Positions 1 to 9,007 of a DNA stretch of 64,000 bases are shown here, one piece after another. The notes beneath the pieces are model-generated. The model was not told the DNA's origin. It worked only from the letters and a program-made list of their open reading frames with translations, and did not search any database. This DNA comes from Bursaphelenchus xylophilus (lineage: Eukaryota; Nematoda; Chromadorea; Rhabditida; Aphelenchoididae), in contig CAJFCV020000002.1 of assembly GCA_904066235.2 (NCBI GenBank), forward strand, positions 6,448,001 to 6,512,000, written 5' to 3'. Each line of letters begins with the position of its first letter. Positions within the stretch are counted from its first letter, which is position 1. Both the position numbers and the translations under genes were made by a program.

Positions 1-136
1 CCTTGGAGATGCCAACTTTTATGGCAAAGCTGGTCTTCATTTCTACACTCAATGGAAAACCGTTACTCAATTGTGGAGATCAGAAGACGCCTCTCAAGAA
101 TCTCGACCTCAGATGGCGTTCCCTCAGCTAAAGTAA
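1..136 (+). CDS. 3' terminal exon of an unrecognised gene (partial, enters from the left)
   Basis: The reading frame starting at base 2 is open from the window edge and encodes about 44 residues ending in the stop at 134-136. Composition looks like real coding sequence (GDANFYGKAG...HFYTQWKTVTQLW...). A poly(A) signal AATAAA follows at 178-183, about 42 nt after the stop, which supports a gene end here. I do not recognise the family. The upstream exons are outside the window, so no function is proposed. It is convergent with the ARV1 gene on the other strand. Confidence 0.55.
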   Translation, partial: LGDANFYGKAGLHFYTQWKTVTQLWRSEDASQESRPQMAFPQLK

Positions 137-177
137 TCTAAGTCAGTGATCTGTAGTAGACATATTTGGTGGGTTTG

Positions 178-189
178 AATAAATTTATT
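178..189. promoter_or_regulatory. Palindromic bidirectional poly(A) signal
   Basis: AATAAATTTATT reads as AATAAA on both strands. It lies 42 nt downstream of the + strand stop (136) and 80 nt downstream of the ARV1 stop (269) on the - strand, so one 12-bp palindrome may serve both convergent transcripts. Confidence 0.5.
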
Positions 190-268
190 TGGTTTAAGTG
201 AGGTGTACCTGAAGGCAATAAATATGTAAAAGCACGTTTGAGTCCAGTAAGTGGTGAGGTTTAATTGT

Positions 269-1220
269 TTAGAAGTAGACAGTAAAATCAAAAATTCTAT
301 GACAGTAAAGGCCGGCTCCGTAGGAGAGTGTCCAGCTGAGAAGGACCACCAAAATATTTAGTTTTGGTGACTTCGAATACATCACTACAAGTTATTTGAT
401 GAGTTGTCAATACACTTACAGTTTTGAGTTTGGTAATTTGAAATGAGAATAAATAATTCAATCAATCCGAGGTATTCATATTTGTGATGCAAGTTCCAAA
501 TTACGGAAAATAACACAAATATCTTTCCTGAAATTACTTTAGCTATTTCAGGAAAGACATTAATAAATTGGTTAGAGTAAAAAATTTTGCCTTCATTACA
601 AATCTGACCTCTAAAAAAAGGCCTTTTGCTTGGTCAAAACGCTCACCGTAAAAGCCACAACAAGTTATCCAAAAAACAGAGCTTGGAGGAAGCCGGGTCC
701 CCAGATTGAAGATGAGTGAAAGACCAAGAGTTGAAAGAGCAAAAACTGCTGTCTCCACTGAACTCTCCACCAGGCATTCATAGAACTTCCATTCCAAATT
801 GATAAATCCCTCGGTTACACTTTTATTGTAAGTCTCCATTCTGATCGCCCATTTTCGATAAGCCTCGCAAATAACAAATATACAAGCTAGACGCCAGAAT
901 GACTAAAAAACATCCCAATTTATTTGCTGGAAAGCGACAGTTACTACAGATGACTGCAAACAGTTACCCTATACACTTGATTGACAAAGAGATGACGGTA
1001 GGCGGCTGTATACTGTAGAAGTAAGTCGATGAATATTAATACACGGTCATATTCGATATATGGATCCACTGTCTTCCCACATTCTGACTGAAAAAAGACG
1101 TAAAGGTGGACGTGAACATACACATTCACACAATTTTATGACATTCTTTCCATAATTTCGATACAAATCCGACGCTTCAGCTCCACAATGCACACAAACT
1201 ATGTTGCAGTTCCCATTCAT
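269..1220 (-). CDS. arv1: ARV1-like sterol/sphingolipid homeostasis protein
   Basis: Five exons: 1220-1122, 1087-977, 902-647, 608-420, 384-269; predicted 256 aa (human ARV1 is about 270). The N-terminus carries the ARV1 zinc motif, CVHCG followed by a second cysteine cluster CECSECG. The family signature follows (VDPYIEYDRVLIFIDLLL, then AYRHLFVNQ). Later exons encode hydrophobic segments that align in order with ARV1: CIFVICEAYRKW, SGKIFVLFSVIWNLHHKYEY and a final NILVVLLSWTLSYG. ARV1 is an ER membrane protein involved in sterol distribution and GPI-anchor synthesis. The third intron uses an AG|GT acceptor after TTTTTTTAGAG; ending it 2 nt earlier gives a frame that stops at 543. Introns are 34, 74, 38 and 35 nt. 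The start is the first ATG of the zinc-motif exon. The gene shares a poly(A) palindrome with its convergent neighbour. Confidence 0.88.
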
Positions 1221-1654
1221 GGCGGAGTAAGAAAAAACTTAAAGCTCTTAATTAATTGTTGCTTGATCTGTCTTTTGCAACATACATCTATACTACTCAA
1301 GAAGTATACTTTAAGGACATTAAGACCTCTTTCGAACACAAAAAGACATGTGAGGGAAATAAATTTATTAATTTTTTTGTATACATTGACCTTTAAGGTC
1401 ATTTGTCCTTTGGTCTTCGGCGGGGATTTGGGGAAACCGAGTGCCCAGGCCAGCAAAAGATGGCCAAACGACGCCGCGGTCTCTCCGTTCCCGCCAACTG
1501 TTCGTGGAAGTGAGAAAACGTGGGCCAAAAAGTCGTCGGAGGGATAAATGGCGGTGCCGGGTTGTCCTGTTCATCAGCCCGATCTGACCGACTCCGCCCC
1601 CATTTGGGCATCGCAAAGGTGATATACGGCGATTCGGGGTTACTCTCGGCCGTC
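1221..1654. promoter_or_regulatory. Divergent promoter region between ARV1 and the GILT-like gene
   Basis: 434 bp separate the two divergent start codons. ORFs in it are short shadows. The one discrete motif I see is a perfect 15-bp palindrome TGACCTTTAAGGTCA near 1386-1400: two AGGTCA-type half-sites in everted orientation separated by TTA, of the kind bound by nuclear hormone receptors. Assignment to a promoter is inference from position. Confidence 0.35.
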
Positions 1655-2710
1655 ATGTTGGGCCTCACCTTCTTCTTCGGCGTCTCGGTCGTCCTCGGCC
1701 AATATCAGCAGCCCCAGTCAGCGCGGCCATCTCATCACTACACAAACTACTATCAGTCCACCAACTATTCTCCCCGACCTCAACAACCCCAATATCCCCA
1801 ACGACAACTCCAACCCAGCTATCCCCAACAACAATCTGTGCAAGTTGTCCATCATTACAGCACGACGGTCTCCCCTTACTCAACCTCAGTACGACCTACC
1901 CATCCCACTCACAACGCTCATTACACTACTCATCAAGCCAACCGTCAACCAGCTCCGGCCCAACAAGCGTCTAGACACGGTGGATGTAATGTCCCTCCCG
2001 ATTTCTGGTGTGACAGTTATGAGATGGCCCAGAGATGTGATGTAGTTAAGCAATGTGAACAGTTCAAACTGGACCGAAGACCTCTGACAGTGACTTTAAT
2101 GTATGAAGCGTTGTGTCCTTTCTGTCAGCGCTTTATCTCCAATCATCTGGGTAATCTTTTCAACACCTACAGGGGAAAAGTCGAAATCGAATTGGTCCCT
2201 TGGGGCAACAGCAGGCTCTTGAACGTAAGTGGATCTCTGCAATTAATATTGCCAAGATAAAAATTAGTGAAGATATCTGTTTGATAAAAAGAATTACTTT
2301 TTTTTCAGAATGGCCAGATCTCCTGTAACCATGGCCAAACAGAATGTGACGCCAATCGGTTAATGAGCTGCGTAATCGATGTGGTGAAGACAAAACAGGC
2401 TATCCCATTTATAATCTGCTTCGAAAGACAACTCGGAACTTATCCCCAAGTCCAGCAAGCGATGCATCATTGCTCTACCTTCATCAGCAATGCTTACAGA
2501 GAGATAAAAGATTGTTTTGATGGAGAAAAAGGAAGACAATTGCAACGACAGGCTGCTTATAGAACGATGAATATGAGAGCCCATCCGATCATCGAGGTCC
2601 CTTACATCGTCATCAATAATTACAGTCCATCTACGGACGCCAATGGTCTCAATATTATGACTATTCAGAATCAGCTACAGAAGTGGATCAACATGAAGAA
2701 CAAGGCCTAA
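1655..2710 (+). CDS. GILT-like lysosomal thiol reductase with Gln/Pro-rich N-terminal extension
   Basis: Two exons, 1655-2224 and 2309-2710; predicted 323 aa. The chosen ATG opens a signal peptide (MLGLTFFFGVSVVLG). Residues about 17-125 are a Gln/Pro/Tyr/Ser-rich linker not found in human GILT. The catalytic CXXC is C154-P-F-C157. The family signature CxHGx2ECx2Nx4C is perfectly kept at 196-211 (CNHGQTECDANRLMSC), just after the intron. GILT enzymes reduce disulfides of proteins in acidic lysosomes or phagosomes, and the nematode members are usually secreted or lysosomal. An upstream in-frame ATG at 1520 would add about 45 residues before the signal peptide and is less likely. AATAAA lies about 30 nt past the stop. 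Confidence 0.9.
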
Positions 2711-2915
2711 ACGTGGCTGGTTCTCTTGTTTATTATGAATAAATAATTGTTTTCTGTGAGTAGTATTGTAAGTAAGCGTGTTACAGGGAGGAATGACACG
2801 ATATTAGCAGTAAATTACTACTATCCCCGTTAATAAAACTACGATTTTTTTAAAGGAACCGGTTCTACAATTGCCCCACCGTTGTATGGATTGACTTTGC
2901 ACTCTCAAAGATCCA

Positions 2916-4142
2916 CTAATTTTCTTTTATCAGTTTTTGGAGATATCCGTTTTTTGAGTCACTAAAGTCTACTATATCATCGTCATCCCCCTTAATTTTA
3001 CGCATGCTCAACACTCGCTCTATCATAGCACAACTATGTGAATAAAGAGCGTCCTGGAAGACCTCGTTATTCGCGGCTGGATGGATTGTAGACTCCTTCA
3101 CCTTATGATTAACAAGATTCTTTCCACTCATAGTTTCGGCCGCGGGATGGATGGCCGCAAATATTACTGTAGCCGCCCCTTCGGCCACCTCTTTAGAGAA
3201 TGGGCTAGCCATCAAGCACACAAGCTCGCGAAGCCAACCGTAGTTTTCGGCCGCGATGCCTAAAGCAATTTCGAAACTTTTTTCCGCTTACGAGTGTTGA
3301 TGAAAGATCCAGGGTCAACAGCGTAAGTGCTGACTCCATGACAATGGAGGTCACGATGCATTTTCTTCATCAACATTATATTACACAACTTGGACTTTGC
3401 ATATTGGTGGTATTTCCGGGTTCCGCGACCTCCAGTTTCGATCAATTGCTCCAGAAATTGCGTGGCATTAACTTTTTGATTCATTCGCAAATATTTGGTC
3501 ATTACAGACGTCAAAGAAACAATGCGCGACGGAGCAGACTTAATAAGAACGTCTTTAAGCAATAAAGTCAAGAAAAAATGACTCAGGTAATTAGTCTGCA
3601 ATGCAGAATTTAGATTATCGAGCTCATTAAACCCAGGATTCGGAGCGTAAGCTCCTGCATTGAGAATAAGACCGTGAAGATCCCTGAAAAAATATAAAAA
3701 AACGATTAAATGGTTACGAAGAGTGGGCATACCACCCATTCTTTTTGAATTCATTGGCAGCATCAACGACGGAAGACAAATCCAGTAAGTCCATTCTGAT
3801 GATGTCAACCTTTCTATAGCATGTATTGGTGTAGATGTGGCTTCTGACAAGATCACCCTTATTAAGGTCTCGAATGGCCATAACAACATGAGCTCCAGCC
3901 TCAGCCAAGGTGATAGCTACTTCTTGTCCTAATCCACTTGTAGCTCCCGTGATAAGATAAGTCTTGTTAGTCAAATCCATCCCTTGAACCACCTGAAACG
4001 CCTTGAGTAAAAGCAAGGAACTTACATCCTTTGCTGTTGTATGCCTACCAAATTTCGGGGCCATTGGAGAAGGGGTTTGAAGTATATTAGCCAGTGTCTC
4101 CACGCGTTCAACTCCTACGTCCTCACTACTCCTCGACGGCAT
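2916..4142 (-). CDS. WWOX/retinol-dehydrogenase-like short-chain dehydrogenase (SDR)
   Basis: Four exons: 4142-4026, 3992-3733, 3683-3292, 3259-2916; predicted 370 aa. Classical SDR residues: cofactor loop TGATSGLG (54-61), NAG (134-136), active-site Ser185 in SLTS, and Tyr220/Lys224 in YAKSK. The spliced N-terminus, TTAKDVVQG...LTNKTYLITG, lines up with the segment before the Rossmann fold in WWOX, but no WW domain is encoded. Two introns are tiny, 33 nt (3993-4025) and 32 nt (3260-3291). The 33-nt one is in frame, and the TAG that seems to end the ORF at 3260 is the acceptor of the 32-nt intron; joining across it continues into an SDR-like C-terminus (NTRIAAENYGWLREL). Substrate unknown; SDRs of this group usually act on retinoids, steroids or lipids. 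Confidence 0.85.
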
Positions 4143-4689
4143 TTAGTAAAAATAACAAAATATAGAGGAAATGAAGCCCGGGGGGTCGGTCAGGCGACGG
4201 CTTATTGTTACTTTTTGTTCTGTGCCCACTGGCATTGTTTATGAACTTGCTGACAATCCAAGGTTATGTTTGGCGAGAGACATCAACAAAGGAACTTCTA
4301 ATAGCCATCCGGAAACGTACCATGCTCACACGGCCATTCCTTACACAATAATCGGAGAAAATTTCCATTCGTCTAGAAAACAAATCGGCATAACGGATTT
4401 TTTGGAAAACGGAAAAATTCTGGGAGAAGTAGTCTCCGAAAATTTTTCTGTCAGGTAATTGCAAGTTTTGTGACCGGTTGACAGCCCACGGGTCGGGCAC
4501 GGCCGAGGCAAATTTGAAACGAGCTGGGCCGACCCGGCAAATTTAGTTTACGGATTTATCGCGTTTGGGCGAACTTTTTATCCAAGAAAGATAGGGCCAA
4601 AAAGTGTTTTCTCTGTAGCCACTCTCCGCGTTTCGCGTATTCTCTAGGCCGCAAAGATCGTTGAATATCCCCCTCAAAGCGCGAGCTAA

Positions 4690-4770
4690 GATTTTTAGGA
4701 ATTCATGTGTGAACTATGTCCGAAGTGCGTACAAAGTTTAAAGAAAGTCTGAGCATCGCACTTGGAGTAC
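4690..4770. repeat. Partial copy of the CCCCAAGTGCGACGCT-ended TIR element
   Basis: The right end reads CTGAGCATCGCACTTGGAGTAC. Together with the preceding 50 nt it matches the right end of the element at 57201-57461 with substitutions. Only one end is recognisable, so this is a decayed or solo end. Confidence 0.5.
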
Positions 4771-6099
4771 TTTCCTCGTTAGTACGTCCAAACTATTTTG
4801 TGGTACGAAAAAGGAAGAAATGAGTTGGAAATGTTTAATGTACCAAACGAAGAACACATGACAGCTGATAATTTAGCAGCATTTTTCAGAGGTTTAAGAC
4901 TTCTGGGATATTTTTGTGAGTTCCTACCATTTACTGTTACACTTTTTGCTAGTGATGACTTCCATCTGGTCGGGCCGTGCCGAAGAAAATTCGAAAAGGC
5001 TCTCCGGGCCGAGAGCCATCTCTTGACAATCTGGTATCTTTTAGAGTATTACGTTCGTCGAATATTTGCTGGATTGCCAGGAAGATAGGTGTCGTGACTC
5101 ACAGAGAATTAGTTTATTTAAAATTAATATCTTCATAATTATAGGACAAGGCATTTTGAATTGACACTTTCTTGAGGTTGACACTAAGCGTTTGTTTGAC
5201 TGGATAACTTATGATATATATACATTATTGACACTCTAGAAGCTTCTACGGCCGAGGAGAGATTTCCAGAGCTGTTAGACAAGGCGATGATGCATCAAGT
5301 GAACATGTGGATCTACTCAGACTATTGTTAATTGGCTATTGATTAGTTGAGATTTCTGCTAATTCTGTCGCTTTTCTCTTATTAATGTGTATGGGCAATA
5401 GAGTGAAATAATTAAATGCTACTCGAGTATTGAAAGACATGGCAGTTGATTTACGTTTTATTCGGTCCAGCCGTTTAGTTGTAGCTCCAGGGGTCAGTCA
5501 TCGGTCGGGGTTTCAGTTTTCACTTCGTATTCCACCTTCTAAAGCAATATCACTTTACAATACAGAGTGGGCTACTCGAACCCGCCTTTTTTATCCTGCC
5601 AAATTCGAATATTTAGATCAACAATGCACTTTCCAGACCGAGACTTTGAGATTGATTTTTAGACTGCGAAACCGGCAAAACTTTAAGAAAATTTTTGAAA
5701 TGGTTCTCAATTGACTTTCTCGGAATTGGAATTTTTTTTGCTGTTTCGATTGAATAGAGGAGCAAACATCCTGAAAACGCAAGAATTGCGGATCGTGGCC
5801 ATGGTTAAACTTGAATCGGACTGGGTTCCGAGCCTCAAGACGCACAAGGCCCGACCCGGTAGAACTATTGATGTGGACCTTTTCAATCTTCTAGAAATCT
5901 CTTTTTCTGAAAGTCTATGCCTTAATCGTAATGCAAGCAACGCTGTTAGATTTCAACCTGGTTGAAACAAGTTTCAAGAGAACGTAAGCGACGTTTTACT
6001 CCAAGATTTCACCAAAAAAGCTATAAATTTTGCAAGTCCAAAGTCAATTGAAAATCATTCCAACAATTTTCTTTACATTTTACCGGTTTCGCGGTCCAA

Positions 6100-6400
6100 A
6101 AATAGGCTACCCCTCATTTGGGGCGGATCGGGTAATGAATGGCCCAATATGTAGAGCAAACGTTGCAAAATTCTTTCTTTGACCAGTCAGCCCATGAGAT
6201 GAACTCACAACTAGATTTTTAATGGCTAGCCAAAAAGCTGGATCAGTTAGCCAAAAAGGATTTTATCACTTTAGCTAGCCGATCCAGGTTTTTTGGCTAG
6301 CCTAATTTCACCTCATTGGCTGACTGGTCAAAGAATTTTGCAACATTTGCTATACACATTAGGCTATTACCCCATCTGCCCCAAATGAGAAGCCCTAAAT
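6100..6400. mobile_element. MITE-like two-level palindrome
   Basis: The left arm (AATAGGCTACCCCTCATTTGG...) and right arm (...CCCCAAATGAGAAG) are imperfect inverted repeats that share inner blocks: TTTGACCAGTCAGCC / GGCTGACTGGTCAAA and a TTTTGCAAC block. A second palindrome sits in the centre: GGCTAGCCAAAAA and TTTTTTGGCTAGCC around a GGATC/GATCC core. A diverged relative lies at about 31030-31330. Confidence 0.6.
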
Positions 6401-6580
6401 GAAATCTGTCCCAAATGGAAGGCCTCAAAATCTAGGAGGCCCTCTAGAGCGGAAGTGACTGTAAATGTATTTTTGATTTCAAATCTTGAAATTCGGCAGG
6501 GTAAAAATTGCGGGTCGCAATTTTTTTTTATTAACCCAAAAATTCAGAAAAGATTGATTTAGTATTGACGGAGAAATTAA

Positions 6581-8306
6581 TCAAAACAGGAAGTCAGTTC
6601 CCTGTACAATAATAATTATTGAAAAAATTACTATAACAGAATTTAGTTTACTTACCACCTTCACCTCATCTCTTTTCCTTGGATTTGTTTTTCCTTCTGA
6701 ATTTGCTGTAGTTACGACGGGATTACTAACTCTAATATCCAAAGATTTGATCACAGGTCGGCTGTTCAATTTTCTGACAAGGTCTTCAGGGTCTGGAGGT
6801 GGGGTTATTTGCTTGATCTGAAATCCCGAATAATTATTTATGAAGAGTTAATTCTACTTCTAAATTGTGGTATGACTTACTTGTTGATATGGGGCGGGCT
6901 CATCTCCGGTCGTATTTCCATTCCTCGAGCGTCTCCTTGCATTCATGAAAAAATTGGAGACAGTAGACATGTCAAGTTTAAGATGATCAGCGATGGTTTG
7001 TTGCATTTCTCTGCTTGGTCGTTGAGTTTCTTTGAAAATTGCTTGGAGAGTTCTTTTTTGGATATCGGTGAATACAAGACGAGGGCGTTTACTTGAGTGA
7101 GAGATGTCTTCGCTTGATGAAGTTGGACGACTTCTTGCTTTGGTTGAGGATGGAGTGTGAGAAAAGGAAGGCGAAACTGATCCAGAGTTACTTGAGCTAC
7201 CTAAAACATTGTCATCAAATGTGTAATGATTACCTTTGCACATGTCCAGTATGCCCAATCTGCTGTGTAAAGGCTGTTGAATCCAATTGTACATCCTTCT
7301 AAAGGTCTCTCGACCTGATTTCAGACGATTCCAAGGCTTTGGATTCCGTAAAAGGTCGGACAAGGTCCCTTGGCTTCTACATAATACTCGCTCAGCAAAT
7401 ATGGCCTGGGGAATGGAATGTTGTTTAAGCTCGTATGCGACTCGTTTGCATAGATCTCGGGTGTCAATGTATATTTCGTCATCTATCTCGGCATTTAGAG
7501 GATCAGAGGGGTCACTGGTTGAATAACTTGTCGTTTTATCTGTAAGAGTCATATGGTTAAACATTTTATTTTAGGGTGTTTTATACTTACTCTTTTTTGG
7601 AGGCTCCATTGGTGGGGTTCTTGGTCTCGTTTGAGTTCGTATCCTCTTCGTAGTTAGAGGCGTATGCCGACTATTTGCGGGCGGTGAAGATCCTCGGTCC
7701 AAGCTGGAAATATTGCCCAACCCCGACGAAATTTCGTTGTTTATCGGTGATTGGGCTTCTTGATCACTGGAATCTAAGGGATCCAACGTGTGATCGTAGC
7801 TATTCAAATATACAGTTTCACACTCATTCGAGTTATAATTGATCGCTGGTGGGGACTCCTCCTTGATGTATTGAAGAGGACGAATCATACCAGAATTTCG
7901 CAGAACAGAGTCGCGTGGAATGGGGGACAGCAACCCCGAAGAGCCGTTTGAGTACCTAGACAGAAAAATATAAAAAAAGGACGCTCTCACCTGTGTTCGG
8001 AATGGAGTTCGGTGGAAGGAGTCCGTTGGAGTTCCGCATGATTAAAGTCGTTGGACTGATTAGATTGCTGGGGGCTAACGGTCTCCAAGAAGTTCTCTGG
8101 AAGCTCCTCGAATTCGGCCCGGTTTGGGGAAGCATAGGCAATGTGGGGGTCGATCCGAAGCAGGACATCTTGTCTTCTCTCTCTGAAATGACGCGATATT
8201 TGATGATTTGTCACATGTTATGTATTCAACGGTCGCCAACTTACGAGTGAGTCGAGTTGTGAATGCCGTTTACACGGGGACACGATGAAACGGCGGATGG
8301 CTCCAT
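6581..8306 (-). CDS. ONECUT-class CUT-homeodomain transcription factor
   Basis: Seven exons: 8306-8245, 8182-7991, 7955-7591, 7539-7234, 7200-6881, 6817-6656, 6601-6581; predicted 475 aa. One CUT domain (about 226-305, ending YNWIQQPLHSRLGILDMCKG) is followed by a homeodomain (about 345-404). Its third helix VSNFFMNARRRS has Phe at position 48 and Met at 50, the ONECUT hallmark. The start ATG at 8306 was chosen because its short exon (MEPSAVSSCPRVNG...) ends in the exact phase needed by the next exon. Introns are 62, 35, 51, 33, 63 and 54 nt. The 33-nt intron (7201-7233) between the two DNA-binding domains and the last 54-nt one are in frame, so read-through isoforms are possible. The family regulates neuronal and other differentiation genes. 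The N-terminal half is low-complexity and polar. Confidence 0.9.
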
Positions 8307-9007
8307 GAGTAATCGGAACTGGCTCCGCTGAATTGGATCGAACAAGGCTAAATCTGGACCAGTGGGTCCTCTGACCCAGTGCTCATAACTCCGCTATAAC
8401 GATTCAGGATCCGACGCTGAAAAAGGTCAGATATTCGAAGGTATCAGGAAGAAGCGTGGTCACGGGATGGAGAGACTCGGTCGGGGTTGAAGGCCGGAAA
8501 AAGAAAATAAGAAGTGGGGGAAGGGGTCTTTTTGTTAACTGGCTCGCAGCGTCCAGAACCGGTCGGAAGAAAGGCAAAGACGCAAAAGAAGTGGTCGTTC
8601 GCCTACACCGGCTTGCTCGAAGAGAGACGCCCTAGGGCCTTTGCGACTCAGTGCGGCAGAAAGAAACAAAAATGAAGCGAGGAAGGAGCCGAATCCGATC
8701 TCCTCTCAGCTGGGGGACCCCTCATCAGCTGGTGCGCACTCGGGTGTGACGCTTTCTCCCCAGCTGTCAAGTCGGAAAAGATATTATTTGGAAGAGAGAG
8801 GGGCACAGACAACCACATACATACTGCGATGAAAACAAGAGGGCCGGAGACAATCTCGTGGTGCTTCTATATTCGGACTCTTTACCGTTTTTACTCTTTA
8901 GAGCGTCTATCGTGGTAAGACCGAAACAATTGCTTTTTACAACTTTTATAATATAAAGTAACACGGCAGAAAAACATGCCGTGTTCATAATGTTCGGGCT
9001 ATGAAAG
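8307..9007. promoter_or_regulatory. Divergent promoter region, ONECUT gene and paracaspase gene
   Basis: 700 bp between divergent starts, GC-richer than its surroundings. Three CAGCTG E-box motifs fall within 60 bp (8707, 8726, 8761). The two ORFs in it (8641-8832 and 8767-8988) lack motifs and are treated as chance. Confidence 0.35.

Larger units (their letters stand above)
4143..6580. other. Intergenic region with repeats, no supported gene
   Basis: About 2.4 kb between the SDR start and the 3' end of the ONECUT gene. All ORFs are under 100 codons, lack recognisable motifs and show no convincing splice pattern. It contains a partial TIR repeat (4690-4770) and a two-level palindrome (6100-6400). 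The rest is AT-rich unique-looking sequence. Confidence 0.5.

Noticed and set aside
543..839. A separate 98-codon gene
   Set aside because: It is the third ARV1 exon read through a 38-nt intron in the wrong frame; the AG|GT acceptor restores the ARV1 C-terminus.
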